The notes: generated by a model from the letters alone, not told the origin. Positions 33,966 through 48,436 are shown, numbered from the stretch's first letter. The stretch is 64,000 nt of DNA from Musa acuminata AAA Group (GCF_036884655.1 NC_088356.1:12134001-12198000), one strand, 5' to 3'. A program made the numbers and translations.

Positions 33966-35988
33966 TGTTGAATCTCAAATTTTAATGATGACTTCAATTG
34001 GTGAATTAATAATCTAATCCATATGTTGAGATAAGTGATATAGGATTAACTACGATAAGTAGACACGGATGTTACGGGAGGTCAATATGTCGATGAATTG
34101 GATAATACACCGATCGAGAGGACGATGCACTAAATGTTCGAACGAAACGCTGAATGAACCAATGACATGACGGACAATATATGATTCTTGTTTCAGTTTT
34201 AAAAAGACCCCTAAAGGAAATGAGACATATTCTTGTGAGTATTTGATATATCTATAAGAATTATATTATGATATAAAAATCAAAAGGGATGACTTATCAG
34301 TTTCACAAGCCATGAAAAATAATGAAAATATTATAAAATATCCGAAAGTTAATGGGAGCAAGATTATTATATTGGTTTTATATATAGATAATATTTTACT
34401 TATCTTGATTTATTATACAAAATTAAGATATTTCTCACTTAGAATTTTAATATGATTGATATAAATAAGATATGCTATATTATTGGTATTGAGATATTCA
34501 AGGATATATATTAAGAATTGCTAGAACGCTCTTAGAAAGAATATATTGATTAAGTATTAAAGAGATTTAGTATATAATTCTATACAACTAATTATACACA
34601 TTTTACATGAGGTAAAAAAGAATATTAAAAATATTTAGTATACAACTTTATACAACTAATGATACATATATTAGCAGAGGTAAAAAATTTGATCAAAGCT
34701 AGCATCCTAAGAAATTTAGAAAGGAATCAAATATGTACTAGATATAAATTTTATAATTAGAATGTTGGATAAATATCATAGCAACTCCGAATGAAATATT
34801 AAAAAGATATAAAGAAAATAATTAGATATCTATAGGAGATGAAAGACTATATACTTATATACAAGGACATTACGCCAAGAAGATTGAATGTTATAGGAGG
34901 TCAGTTCATACATCAAGCTAAAAGGATCGGATATTGCGCCAAAAAATATCGGATGTTGCAGGAGGTCAATATGCTAATGGATCGAACAATACGCCGAATA
35001 AGAAGACGATGCACCAAATGATCGGATGAAGCATCAGATGAACCAATGACATGTCAAACAACATAGGATTTATGCTTGTAATCGAGTGTGTCTAGATCGA
35101 AGTAGTTTAGGTCTTAATTGAGTTAGTTTTGGGTGTAACCATGATAACTCAATTAGGGCTCATTGGGCTTGATTTGGGGCTGATTTAGGCCCATTGGGAG
35201 ACCCATTAAGTGACCCACAGTTAGGTCAAGCGGTGGAACCGTCTATAAGCTAGAACATACGAAGTGTACGTTTTTTGAAAGACCCCACGGTGGTACCGCC
35301 AGTGTCAAGTGATTGTACCACCCAAATTGGTGGTAGTACTGCCACTACACCATCTCCCATGTGTCAAGCGATGGTACCGTCAATTGGTAGTGCTGTAGGT
35401 AGTGGTACCACTGATACCCTAGAAATCTAAGATAAGACCTTTTTTGGCTTTATTTTTGAAGTCATTTGGGGTCTATAAATACCCCAATTATTTCTGCTTG
35501 GGTAAGTAAGAAAAATAGTAGAAAGGGGAGAAAATTCCTTAAAGAAAAAGTGTAATAATCTTTTTTAAGGTTTAGAGTATCTTCCTCCTAGAGTTAGAAG
35601 TTTTCTAAGGGAGGAGTGGGGTCTTGTGTAAAAGAGAGGTGTGAAGGTTTTATCCTAAGCCTATGAAAATGAGAAAGAGTTGTAAAGAGGGTAGTTGATC
35701 TTCGCCCATTGAAAGAAGATTAATAGTGAAAGCCGGTGGCCTCGAGTAAAGAGGAATTGGGAGTGGACATAGGTTGAGACGACCGAACCACTATAAATCA
35801 GTTTGTATTTTTATTTATGCTTTTCATTCATATTACTTACTGATTTACTTGCTCATTATTTTTACACACGTTGTAAGTTAAACATCTTTCCGATACAACT
35901 TTGATCGGACGGAGTTTTTTAAATTGATAAAATTTTACAAAAGCACTAATCCACTCCCCCCCTCTTAGTGTCAATTACGGTCTTAACA
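33966..35988 (+). repeat. Element E 5' LTR with an inserted or captured RT fragment
   Basis: This LTR in plus orientation begins TGTTGAATCTCAAATTTTAA and ends ACGGTCTTAACA at 35988. A degenerate PBS (TTTATATCAGAGTC) follows. Between about 34200 and 34850 the LTR text is interrupted by AT-rich sequence resembling a Copia RT piece (plus strand translation VLYIDNILL near 34370). LTR text resumes at about 34860 with part of the earlier text repeated. A TATA box TATAAATA is at 35474-35481 with palindrome words (GGTGGTACCGCC) at 35288-35410 upstream. Confidence 0.75.
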
Positions 35989-37840
35989 GTTTATATCAGA
36001 GTCAAGTTTCTCTCATTTGGTTTAACACCCAAGAGATATTAAATGGTTTTTGTCGGCAATCAAGAGAGTTCTTTATCACTCGTCCTCCTATGTTCAATGG
36101 GACAAACTACACATATTGGAAAACACGAGTGAGAGTTTTCTTGCTTTCTATGGATTTCAATTTATGGAATATCGTTGAATTTGGTTTTCAAAAACCCTCT
36201 AAACCAATGAATGAATGAAATGATTTTGAGAAGAAAATATTTTCGTTAAATGCTAAAGCTATGAATGCTTTAATTTGTGCTTTGGATAAAAATAAGTTTA
36301 ATCGTACTTCGACTTGTGAAACTGCACATGATATTTGACACACACTTAAAGTTATACACAAAGGCACAAGTATAGTAAAAGAATCTAAGATCAATCTTTT
36401 GATGCATAGTTTTGAATTATTTCGAATGAAGTCAAGCGAAACCATTGGTGACATATATACATGTTTTACGAATATTGTCAATAGTTTGAAAGCACTTAGT
36501 AAGAGTTTTACTAACCTTAAACTTGTTAATAAAATTTTATGATCTTTCCTAAAAATTAGGATCCAAAAGTAATTGTTATTCAAGAAACAAAGGACTTGAA
36601 CTGTTTTCCTCTTGAAGAACTCATAGGATCATTAATAACCTATAAAACGATATGTAAGGTACATGATGAGTATGAGAACAATATTCCAAAGAATATAAAG
36701 GATATGACACTTAGAATTAAAGAAGACTACTCAAGCGAAAGCTCAAGTGACGATAATGACTTTGAACTCCTCACAAGAAAATTTAAAAAATTCATAAAAC
36801 AATAATCAAAAAATAAAAACAAACTTAAAAAGGATACAATAACTTACTATAAATGCAAAAGGCCGGGCCACTTTAAAAGCGAATGTCTGCAATTGAAGAA
36901 GATGCTCACACAAAAGAAGAAGAAAACACTTAAAGCGACTCGGGACGAATAGAGTACATCCGAAGGCAAGGAGCAAACCAATGAAGATGAGATGACAAAC
37001 TACGCTCTAATGGGCCTCAATGATGAGGTAAGTGACTCAAACGAATCCTTTTCATCTTATAATGAATTACTTAATGTAGTTAGATTCACTTAAGAAAGAA
37101 AATATAGTATTATAATAAACTTTAGAAAAATTTAAAATTAGAAACAAATCATTAAACATGATCGACAAAGGTCATGTACATAGAAAAGAAGGAATCAGCT
37201 TTGGGAGTAGTAACACTCAACTAAAGCTGACTATATTTGTTAAAGGACCTACGTTGCATGTTATTCCTAAAATTAAGTGTAACTTTTGTGGTAGATGTGG
37301 TCATTATGCTTATGAATGCTCATTTAAAAAATATAGCTCTCAAAAATTAGTTTGGGTTCCTAAATGAACTATAAATAACTTAATGCCAAAAGACAAAATA
37401 GATAGATCTAACCATGAGAGACCGAAAGTTAAATGGGTACCTAGAACAAATCCACCTTTCTTGTAGACATCTTTACAATTGAAAGCTATGAGCAAAAATT
37501 AATCTCTTAATAATGTATACTCAAGACATATAACCAGAGATCCAACACACTTCACAAAGCTCACTAGTCGAAACAATAATAATAATAAAAGAAATACTAT
37601 TTGAATTAGAATTATTGGTAATAAATCTTTTAATTGAAGATGGTTTACGATTGATCTTGATGATTTTTATGATAAAGATTGTTTTTTGATGATGCATGGC
37701 TTTTGTATGGAAGGCTAGAGCATGCTAGTATAAAATCAATCATACAAATTGGAACTAAAGAATTTTAACTATTTTTAATCTTATAGGAATCTATCTAAGT
37801 TGCTTTCAATGAATTTTCAAAATGTAAGAAAAGTGATTTT
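35989..37840 (+). pseudogene. Element E gag to GAG-pre-integrase remnant
   Basis: The plus strand reads a Sirevirus gag: RPPMFNGTNYTYWKTRVRVF near 36080, FSLNAKAMNALICALDKNKF near 36240, a first zinc knuckle YYKCKRPGHFKSEC near 36850 (first Cys lost) and a second at 37158-37367 (CNFCGRCGHYAYEC). Many stops and frame changes break it. Text after 37450 decays through a protease/GAG-pre-integrase region and is lost by about 37840. No RT, RNase H or 3' LTR follows, so this is a truncated relic. Confidence 0.82.
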
Positions 37841-39969
37841 GATGATGACTTTGGATTTAACAAATTGAATTTGAATCATGAACTTTCTCTTGATTTCTTG
37901 ACTTTTGATATCTTTTATTGGAATCAAAATCCTTTTTTATCTTCTAAGATTTCTTCTTTTTACTATTTACTAAAGAGGAGATTTATACAAACAAATCATG
38001 ATCTTGACATTTATAAGTTGAGATTTATTTTATATGAATCAAAATATTTTATTATTTATTATTTTATGAATCTTTTTGTTATTTACTAAAAAAATTTATC
38101 TAAATAAATCTCACTTGAGATCTTGATATTCACAACTTGAGATCTGTTTATTTCATATGACTCCTTTGTGTTTATCATATCTATGCCTCATATCCAGTAT
38201 TTTTTTTTATTATTGTATCTTTTATTTCTATTAAAAGGAGAAAAAATATTTGAACATTTATAAAAGAAGTAAATTTGATCTGATGCCTGACCACAAGAGA
38301 AAACCCAAACGAGAGGGATCTAGAGAATGATGGAAGCGAAGATGATTTCGTCGAAACGAGATCGAGAAAAAGGGCAAAGTACCTGCCCCTTCGCCCCATC
38401 CCGAAGTTAGAGAGCATCGAAGGCAAGAACCCAAAGAGAAGGAAGAAGAAGAATAGGAACGAGAAGGAGCAGGTGTTGGGTTCTTTAACATATCAAATAT
38501 GGATCAAACAATTATTTTATAGAAAATTTTGATTCAAAACAAGCTTTATAGATCCAAAATAATAGATTAAGAATATTTTCAAAAACTTATTAAATCCATT
38601 ATAATATGCATGAAATCCTATAACAATTAAGAAATATATTAATATGGAAGCATACCTAATGAATCCATTAGAGTATTTTTTTTGAATTAATTAGTGATTT
38701 GGTCTTCCAATTGCAAGTATCCTTAAGAACTTTAGATTTCTCGTTCACGAGTGAAGAAAAGCTTCATTCCATACTGCAACCGGGGATCATAACCTTATTT
38801 ATAGTCATAACTAATGAATCTACAATTATAATTATATCCATAATTGATGAATTTATAATTATGCTTCAAAAGTTTCATATTCTTAATTTATCTCGTCATT
38901 AAGTTAGAAATATGGCTGATAGTATTCACATAATTAATTTTTATAATAATAATTATATTTCTTAGTCAAATAATTTTACTTTAATTGGATCACTTTAATT
39001 TTTTTTATTAATAAAAAATAATAAATTCTTAACAGCAGCACCCAATCACTGCCTCTTCCCGAAACCCCTCGTCCAGTAGACCGACCTTCTACGCAAGGAA
39101 GCTGCAATGTCCCCTCTCAGATAAGACTCCCGCCCCAACCCCTCTTCTTGTTGTCGTCATGTTGATCTCGTAGATTGGGCGGGATGGGGGTTTCTCGATA
39201 GCTATTGGATCTCTTCCGGATTGGATCGGATCGGTGGAGGGAGTCCGATTAGAAATAGTTTGATCTGCTTGAGGATTCAATCGGCCGATCGATCATTTGG
39301 GATTAATGTTAGGGATTTGACGATCGATGAGAATGACTATATCTTTACATGTTCATATACCATCGTTTAGGGACATTTCGTAGTTCTCAACCCCTCCTCT
39401 CTCTAACACATACATCGTAAGGTCATCTGAGTGTCAACACTGTCTTAATTGTTACAAAAAAACCGTAAACCGACATTTATATACATAGGTATAGTCAATC
39501 GCCTCTTGTGAACAGAAGAAATGAAGAAATGAAGAAATGTCAAGAGAAATATAAAAGTTCCTGATCATAAAAAAATTATTATCTGATATGAGAACCCAAG
39601 TGAATAATCATTAATCTCCAAACATTGAGCATAACAGGAAGAAAACCAATAAAATCTTTTTGAATAGGATCCGTGTTCATGTCTCCCTTCTTCAGACCGT
39701 CCAGCTACATAAATGTACCACATGAAAATTCAATCAAGGTTTTTCCTATTTCATCTTTATTTACAAAGTTCCAATCTGCTCAATACCTGGATCAGCCAAA
39801 CACAAGTTGGTTTTGGAGACACAAAAATAGAACCATATAAGCTGACCTCAATGTTTCTTCTATGGCCTTGGAACTTTGATGCAGGAACCGACTAGAATTA
39901 TGAATGCGATGTATTATGTGCAACTAATAACCAGCCACCAGCCTCCCTGCCACATCAGCAAATCCAGAC
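37841..39969. other. Unassigned spacer between element E and the rhomboid gene
   Basis: This is AT-rich DNA with short frames only. A GC-richer patch (38260-38480 and 39040-39290) contains frames rich in arginine and serine but matches nothing I recognise. It could be a fragment of an untranslated exon or of another repeat. The last 300 bp probably includes the 3' untranslated region of the rhomboid gene, which is read leftward. Confidence 0.4.
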
Positions 39970-41811
39970 TCACCCACCAAATCTTTCAATCCGCCGGCGA
40001 CGAACTTCTTCAGTCGACAGGTCACCCGTTCGGTTATATTGGCGCAATGGTGTGAAGCCACTGCCCCTACGAGCTGTGCTGCACATCTCACATATATCTA
40101 CCCTAGACGAGTTATCGTAAGTACATGTCGGACATCTCCAGATGCCAGATGGAACCGCTGTAGCTTGGCTGCTTCCAACTCTTCCTCTACCTGATGTACG
40201 GGGCCGCTGGAAACTCAGAAAGCGCCGGATGACCCTTACAGGCCAGCTCACAAAATCAAACGCTTTCTTGATGAACACAGTCAGTGGATCTACCGCTGTA
40301 TATGAACCTCTCAAATGGAGATACAAAAGACCAGCTAATATCCCACCCAGGTGACCGAGGAAAGACACCCCTGGCACAAAAAGTTGGATAAGAATCAACT
40401 CCGCCCATGCAGCATGACGTGCTGGGACTACAATTCCATGTAGATAAGCATACTCGTCGGAATGTGCATTCAGCACAACCTTCATGGCAAATAGAACACC
40501 AGAAAACCCAACAGAAAACTGATTGTAGTATGCTGCCTCATAATCGAAGAAAAGGAGTAAACTTCTAGCCAGAACTAGTGTGATGCCCTGTGACATGCAA
40601 AGCAATGCTGCTACCATGGATGCAAACCGAGGACTACCCATCGAAGTTTCAAGCTGGATCCCCTTCCACAACAGTGAGGTCATGTTGTAGAATAGGTGCG
40701 CATCACCTACATGATAAAATGGTGATAAGAAGAATCGCTTCAGATCACCATGCTGCACAAGAAGATACATATTTAGAAAGGAAGACAAGTTTCTTAACAA
40801 TGGAAAAGAATATCTCAAGACGGGAAAGTTAAAACCCGTGTTTCAGATTTCATTACTAACTGCAGCTACAACATGAGGGCTACAATTTAGTAGGTTTTTC
40901 CAATTGAATTTAGTAAAATCTTATATCAGCATATTCATGAAAACTTTGTACAAACTTCATATCAGATGCAAAATCGTAAACTGTTGTGTATAAGGCATAC
41001 TAGCACAACTTGAAACTGCACTATGAGTACAACTTCAGGTCAGTACCACAAACTTGGTATGATCTAATATTTTGGTATGTCACACACCAGTCTTATATCT
41101 GAGCCTCAAATATCTCATTCTAATAATGCTTATAGCATCTTTGCATATTGTGTAAGCCTGTATATCTCTTCACAAGTGAATAGTCAATTCCTATAAACAT
41201 CATGGATGGTGACCCTTAGCACACTAGAAGAGAACCTATTCCAGTTCTGATGGTAATATGCTATGGTACCTAATGTCAACAGAGAAGAGACGATACGGCA
41301 ATTGAGGGGTATTTTTCCCAGAATAATGAGAGTACAAGGAAAAGCCCTAGTTCATGTGTAACTGAGTGGTAATCGAGTTTGCAGAAACCTTAAAGACAGA
41401 GTGTTTTTCTGTCATTACCATATCAGATCTTGGAAAGTGAGGCACCAAGAATTTGAGGCATGAGGGGAAAAAAAACCCTAATTTGCGGAATAGCACGAGC
41501 GCGATCATCACATGGCGAAGCCGATGTTAAGTTCTATTCAATCATGGAGGCGGTAGATTTACCTTGAGAATGAGATGGGGGTTGAAGGAGACTTCGTAAA
41601 GGGTGGGAAGGAGGCGGTCGACGAAGGCGGGGCGGAGGTAGATGAGGGAGTTGGCGAGGAGGAGGCCGGCTGTGACGGGGGGCTTTCGGCCGATGCGGTG
41701 GAACTCGCTTGCCGCTTGCAGCGCCAGCAGCGGTAGCAGCCCCTTCGACAGCCTCCCCCACGCCCCTCCTCCTCCTCCGTTGTTGCTTCTGTTGTAGTAG
41801 TACCAAGCCAT
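39970..41811 (-). CDS. RBL14: Rhomboid-like protein 14 (RBL14-type) with RanBP2 zinc finger
   Basis: There are two coding exons: 41563-41811 (83 codons, donor CTCAAG|GTAAAT) and 39970-40752 (acceptor TTGTGCAG|CATGGT, stop TGA), giving 343 aa, close to plant RBL14 proteins. It is a multi-pass membrane protein of the rhomboid family, which cut other proteins inside membranes. The catalytic Ser is in VGFSG (Ser167) and the His in FLGHLGG (His217), so the dyad is kept. The conserved region FYHVGDAHLFYNM precedes it. Residues 286-309 form a RanBP2-type zinc finger (Cys290, Cys293, Cys304, Cys307; spacing C-X2-C-X10-C-X2-C), the hallmark of this subfamily. The first Met is supported by MAWYYYNRS and the continuous frame. 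Arabidopsis RBL14 has been annotated as mitochondrial; location here is inferred. Confidence 0.93.
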
Positions 41812-44168
41812 CGACGCTCCTTCTCCTCCGCTGCTCTCGTTTGTGCCTGGTGAAAATCGTAATGAGATGCGTGATGGTTCCCTTGTCGATAATTAAGGGA
41901 TGCGATCCCTTCCCTTCTTTTCTTGGCAGCCAAGCAAAGTGTGGCGATGGCAACGGTGAGGAAGGAAGAGGAGGGATGACTTCCTAATCGAGTAGAAGCG
42001 AGTCCAGAAGCATCGGATCGCCCGTTCCTTAGCGACCCTGCTTTCGCATCCGAAACGAACCCTGTGGAAGAGTCGCGAATGGGCCCCTCGGTTGTACTTT
42101 TAATTTGACTCTGTTACCGAACGTTACAATCGGCAACCTTTGTGCTACTGCAGTCCCATTCCTTTTAATAATATTTTTAAAAATAATAAAATATAATTTT
42201 ACTATTTATAATTCTTTAATTATCGATTATACTTTTATTTTCATAATCCTTTATTTTTTTTGTGAGAAACGTTGCTGGATGCAATAGTTTCTCTCGTGAC
42301 AACGGTTAGTCGCTCAAGTCTCGAGTTTTTCTCCTTGTGCTTTTATTTATTTATTTATTTATTTTTACCTTCACCTCCGGTAAGGCTTCCGGTGTTGCAT
42401 CCACTATGTCCTCGAGATTATCCAATTCTTTCTTCATTTGTTACGATGAAAAACAAAAATAGAAAATTACGTTATGGGCAAAACAAAATCAATTGTCAAG
42501 ATTGTTAGAATTCAAGCAATATCGCAAGCGAATTCCAGAAACCTTGCTCAATAGAAAATGACGCCTTCTCCATGAACTTTTACGATGATCTTGCTCAAGA
42601 GAAACCTTGACAAAACCCTAGCTCATTGTGCCTTCTCCTGGAAGCTACTTGTCGCTCCAAGAGAAGAAGGAAAAAAAGGATAAAAAAATTTATATCCATT
42701 TACATAGGGATATTTTTGAAATATTAAAAATTTTTAAAATCAATTATATTCGCAACCCTCTTTTTACTACTTATAACCTTATTTTCAAAATATTTAATAT
42801 TTCTAAATTATCCATCGATAAATGAACAAAAATACCCGATTCTACTTCCTCCGCATCTAATCCTTCTTCCTCCCCCTTCTCATTTTCTTCTGCCTCTTCA
42901 AAGGATGACATCAAGTGGACGGGTTGAACGACATCTGAGTGGCGTTGATAGCGAGCGAAAAGGCGGCAAGTGGCCCTTCGTCTATAACAACGATGAGCGT
43001 CAACAACGTTAATAGCAAACAGAGTCATCGGATGGGTGATGAGTTGCATGCACAGTAAATAAGATTCTCGATAGTAAAAAGGGACCATCAATAATAAGTT
43101 AAAAGTAAAAAGGGGCAGTAGATCTCTCTATTATTGTCCTTTATTATGATTGATTTGATGTTTATGTCCTCAAACAATTATGGATATTCTTCCTCTTGAA
43201 CTAAATATATCTTGAAGCGGTGAGGTTTAGTCCGATCCAATCAAGTTGTCCGCCCAACTTGTGCGTCGGGTCGATCGATCTGTTGACCTACTGTTGAAAG
43301 CTAGACACACAACACTACTACACACAACACTACTAATAAAAGATTGGAAGGGGACAGGTGATGACGACCAACGATTTAAGTAGGACAGAGCATTGCTATT
43401 GATTTCCTCCTCGACGACAGCACCAACTCTACTATATCTCCATGTGTTGGCCAAGCGGCCGCAGCAACACGTTGCTTCAAGCGGAGTTATTGAAGAAGCT
43501 TCTTGGGACACAACAATGAATGGCACACCGGGATGCGGATTCAGAGCCAGCGTTAATGAGCACCGTCTTGGCTCTACTCATCCACTACTTCTCTTTTTCC
43601 TCGGCCTTTTGCCCGCTCTCCTACTTTGCTGCCTACAGCAGGCACTCTCTGTTGCCGCCGCGCAAGGAGAGAAACATTCTCCTACTGCCTCCTCAACGGT
43701 GGTGTCTTCCTCGCTTAACAGTGGTTGTTGCGTCTTCCTCCTTCACTGTCACAGCCTCTAAAATCCCAAGGATTCTGTGACATCTTCCGCAGCCGCTTCC
43801 CGACCCATAGCAGTCACTTCCCTCTGCAGCAGCAGCAGCAGCAGTCGCTTCCCTCTGTCGTAGCTACTTACCTCTGCATTGAGGCCGATGGAGCTCTTCC
43901 TCTATACGCCTAATCGCTGTAGATTTCTTTAGCATAGCTACAGCATCGCTGCAGCTTCCTCATCTACTACAGCTTCCTCATATGCTACAGCTTCCTCATA
44001 TGCTGCAGCTTCCTCAACTGTAGCCGCAGTAGCAGCGATCTGCTCTTGCTCTTCTTACAGGCTCTTATTTCCTCAAATCCCACTGCTCTCCAAACCCTCA
44101 ACTTCTCTTCACTGTGAGACCGCCGCTGCTCTTTAGCAGAAAAAAAAAAAAAAAAATCCGACAAGAGA
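41812..44168. other. Spacer upstream of the rhomboid gene
   Basis: The first 150 bp after 41811 is the likely 5' untranslated and promoter region of the rhomboid gene. The rest is AT-rich or CT-rich DNA without a supported gene. Small repeats include ATTT units near 42343-42364, CAG units near 43820-43841 and four degenerate copies of ACAGCTTCCTCATATGCT at about 43943-44020. A run of 17 A lies near 44141-44157. No 5' LTR or PBS of the following Copia remnant could be found. Confidence 0.5.
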
Positions 44169-47100
44169 ATGTCTAGGATGTCTTCATTATCTTCTTCCGA
44201 TATTCCAGTTACTATGTTTGCAGGGACTCCTAGTCCTTCTCCTACCGAGCTTATCTCCATCAATGCTGTCATGCCAATCCCTTTCAAGTTATCAAAGGGT
44301 GGTAACTATGTATCCTTGTAGGCTCAATTTTTTAATCTCTTATTTGGTTACGACTTGCTAGGCTATATTGACAACTCCTTTAGTTGTCCGCCAACTATGG
44401 TCCACATCCCCAACGAACCCAATCTAGTACCAAATCCAGCTCATAAACTATGGTTGCATCAATATCGTCTCATCCTCTAATCTATTCAAGACTTAGTTAT
44501 TAGTTCCGTCGCTCCATTGATATCTTCTTGTGGGACTATTGTCGAAGCATGGTCTAAACTATAAACAACCTTGGTGAATTATTCGCATACTCACAAGCTC
44601 AGTCTTTTGTCCAAGCTGATGATGACCAAACAAGAGGGAAGTACTATCACTGATTATCTATAAAATATCAAAGTTATCATCGATGATTTGGCTTTGATAG
44701 GTCATTCATTCCCTATGTGACGAAGAGATCATCATTTATACCCTTAATGGTCTCGGAGATGATTACAAGGAGTTGGCAATTGCAATTCGGGCACGTGGCA
44801 CGCTAGTATCATTTAAAGACCTCTATGACAAATTGACTGATTATGAGATGTATTTGAAGTGTGAGGACAAGCCGCTCGGGCCAACTATCACAGCTCAAGT
44901 CAGTCACAAGTCTAAGAGGAAGGGCACTTGGTACCCTCCGACCATCTCCAAAGGTTTGGCCCATACACATCTTGATCCTATGGATCCCATGCAAAACCCT
45001 CTTATTCTCTTAATCATAACTTCTTGCAAACTGACAACTCTAATAATCGTCTGTCTTGGCATCTTGCCCTACCAAGCCAACAAAGATAGGTCGTCTACCA
45101 ACTGTGTGATAAAGTTGGACACTCAGCTAAAGTTTGTCGATCTCGACCCTGCCTCCCTACTCCGTCATATTGGCCTCAGACAAATCTTATAACTACTCCA
45201 ACAACTAGCTAGCCCATCTAGATTATCGACTCTGGCGCCTCCCATCACATCACCGCTGATCTTAAGAATTTATCTCTTCACAACACTTATGGCGGTGATG
45301 AAGATATCATCATCGGTGACGATAAAAGACTTCCTATAACTTATATTGGTTCCACAACGCTTACTTATAATAATATCACATTTACACTTGATGATGTTTT
45401 ATGTGCCCCTCATATTAAACGCAACCTCATTTCTGTTTCTCAATTTTATAAACATAATAATACTTCAATTGAATTCTTTCATGATTCCTTTCTTGTTAAG
45501 GTTTTGAGCACGGGGGCATCCTTAGACCAGGGCCCGAATAGAGGTAACATTTACGAATGGCCGTCAACTCCACAAATAACCTAGCCCACTGTTCATTCTT
45601 CCGTTGCGGCTCCAGTTGATGTGTGGCATCGTCGTCTTGGTCATCCATCGTCCTTTATTAAGCAGAAATTACTTTCTCGTTACTCTCTTCCTATTTTTAA
45701 ATCACATAGTTCTATAACGCATTGTGATGCATGTCTTAGTAATAAAAGTCATCGACAGCCCTTTGGCTCATCTTTCATTTCCTCCTCTAAACCATTTAAA
45801 ATTATTTATACAGATGTTTGGGTCCTTGCTCTAATCCTGTCTTTTGATAAATTCAGATTTTATGTTATTTTTTAAGATCATTTCACTAAGTACACATGGT
45901 TATATCCTCTTCACCATAAATTTGACGTGTCCACCATCTTTCCTACCTTTCGAAAGTTTATCGAAAATCACTTTCAGTCTACAATCAAAATGGTTTACTC
46001 TGATAGTGGCGGTGAATATTAAGCCTTAACATCTTATCTCTTCGCTTGTAGTATTCAACACTTCAAGTCTCCCCCGCATACTCCTTAAATTGTTGGCTCC
46101 GTCGAACGTAAGCATAAGCATATAGTAGAAACTAGGCTAATACTTCTGCATCGGCCTCCGTACCTTCTAACTTTTAGACAGCAGACTTTCAAACTGTCGT
46201 CTACCTTATTAATATGATGCATACGTTAGTCCTACATTACTAGTCCCCCTTTGACACACTATTTCACAAACCCTCAAATATTCGTAAACTCAGAGTATTC
46301 GATTATCTATGTTATCCATGGTTACATTCTTATGCCTCTCATAAGTTAACATCATGATCTAATCCTTGTATCTTTATAGGTTACTCTCTTGAACATAATG
46401 TCTTTCGCTGCTATAATCTCCACACTCACAAAGTCTTTGTATCACGTCACATTATTTTTATTGAGTCAATCTTTCCTTTCCAAAACCATGTCTTTCCTAC
46501 CATGCAGACCACTTCATTAACCATTCATCACTAGAATATACCTCCGATCCAACCGGATGAGCCTCCCATGACATCGTCCCGTTCCTCCCCTCATGATCCT
46601 CACTATATCACTCCTCCAGTTTAGCAATTACTCATTCCCTCCATTCCTACTCCACCTCTTTCTTCTCCAAATGTTGGGGTAATTAGTTCTGAAACACACC
46701 CATTATCTTTATCTCCTTCTCGGTCAGGTGATACTGACGTACCTACACCTAACCCGGCCTGTGTTAGTGACTCTCAACCACTTATTCTGCCAACCCAACC
46801 TCACAATCCCGTAGTCCCCAACCATCCTATGACCATATGCTTTAAGAGTGATATTTTCAAACCGCGTCAAGTCCTTGACCTCCATGCTATCATGAATTCC
46901 TCATCCACCACAGTTGAACTCACCACCTTCACTCAAGCCCAAAAATCTCCACATTGGCATACCGCCATGTGTGAGGAATATAATGCCCTCCTCCATAACT
47001 CAACATGGGATCTAGTACCCACTCATAATACACAAAACATCATCGGGTGTAAGTGGGTCTTTCGAATTAAGCGGAACCCAGATGGCTCCGTTGCCCGATA

Positions 47101-48436
47101 TAAGGCATACCTCGTCGCCAAAGAGTTTCATCAAAGACCTGGAGTTGATTTCACTGAGACATTTAGTTCCATTGTTAAGCTAACTACAATCCGACTTATC
47201 CTAAGATTAGCCACCACTAAGGGCTGGCAATTACGATAAATGGATGTTAATAATGCCTTTTTATAGGGGACTCTAATTGAAGCTATTTTTATGCAACAAT
47301 CTCCTGGTTTCACTCATTCTCAGTATCCAAGACATGTTTGCAAACTGCGAAAAGATATTTATGGACTTCGTTAGGCTCCAAGAGCTTGATATATAGAACT
47401 TGGCTCTTTTCTGACTTCGGTTGGCTTTCTCAACTCCAAATCTGATATCTCGTTATTTCTCCGACAACATCATAGTGACACAATATATATTCTGGTATAT
47501 GTGGATGACATTATTGTCACAGGAAACAACCCCGTAGAAATCCAAGCGTTCATCAAGCAGTTGGCGGATCGGTTCTCGTTTAAAGATCTAGGACTCTTGA
47601 ACTATTTTCTGGGCGTAGAAGCTACATTCACATCTTCCGGTCTCTTTCTCTCACAAAGAAAGTACATTCAAGATATATTATCAAAAACAAACGTGCAAGA
47701 TGCAAATGTAGTTACAACTCCTCTCTCTACTAGTGGCTCTCTCAAATTGTCTGATGACAATCCTGCTACGGAGCCTACTCAATACTGCCAAGTCGTTGGC
47801 TCCTTACAGTACTTAGCTCTCACCCGTCCAGACATCTCCTTTGCAGTCAACAAATTATCATAGTTTATGCAGAGGCCATCTACTATGCACTAGTCTGTGG
47901 TCAAATGAATCCTGCGATATCTTAAGGGGATCCTCAATCATGGTCTCTTTCTTCGTAAACGCTCTCAACTTCATCTCCATGCCTTTGTTGATGCTAATTG
48001 GGCAGGCAACATTGATGATCGAATATCCACATCATGGTATATTGTCTTTCTTAACGCTAATCCAATCAGTTGGAGTTCTAAGAAGCAAAAGATAATCATA
48101 CGGTTACAACTGAAGTTTAATACCATGTCATTGCTACTGCAAAACTCAATTGGGTCAAATCTGCTCAAGAAACTCAACATCAGTTTCTCTCATATAATAT
48201 ATTATGATAATGTTGGAGTTATCTATCTGTGCGCTAATCCGGTGTTCTACTCCCGCATGAAACATATTGCTATCGATTTTCACTTTGTGCGAGATTAAGT
48301 TGTCTGTCATCAACTTCGTGTTTCTCATGTACATATGGTTGATCAATCAACCGACTCACTCATAAAACCTCTCGCTCATAAACTGTTTGCATTGCATCGA
48401 TCCAAGATTGGTATAGGAGCACCATCTTGCGGGGGT
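44169..48436 (+). pseudogene. Element F: decayed Ale/Retrofit-like Copia gag-pol
   Basis: The plus strand reads, in order: gag from about 44169; protease near 45215 (IIDSGASHHIT); GAG-pre-integrase at 45621-45790 (WHRRLGHPSSFIK and CDACLSNKSH); integrase 45800-46450; RT at 46829-47863 (CKWVFRIKRNPDGS, YVDDIIVTGN, DLGLLNYFLGVEA); and RNase H 47870-48400 (VDANWAG, HIAIDFHFVRD). Many stops interrupt all domains. A PPT-like CTTGCGGGGG at 48427-48436 marks the 3' end; a short degraded 3' LTR may follow to about 48600. No paired 5' LTR is seen, so age and TSD cannot be given. The lineage call comes from the YVDDIIVTGN and YFLGVE motifs. Confidence 0.85.

Noticed and set aside
38181..38491. Frames rich in Ser and Arg upstream of the rhomboid 3' end
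   Set aside because: Short, unsupported and not matching a family; could be a repeat fragment.
43393..43913. Several 60-120-codon frames in CT-rich DNA
   Set aside because: Low-complexity CT and CAG-rich sequence gives open frames by chance; no domain or start context supports them.
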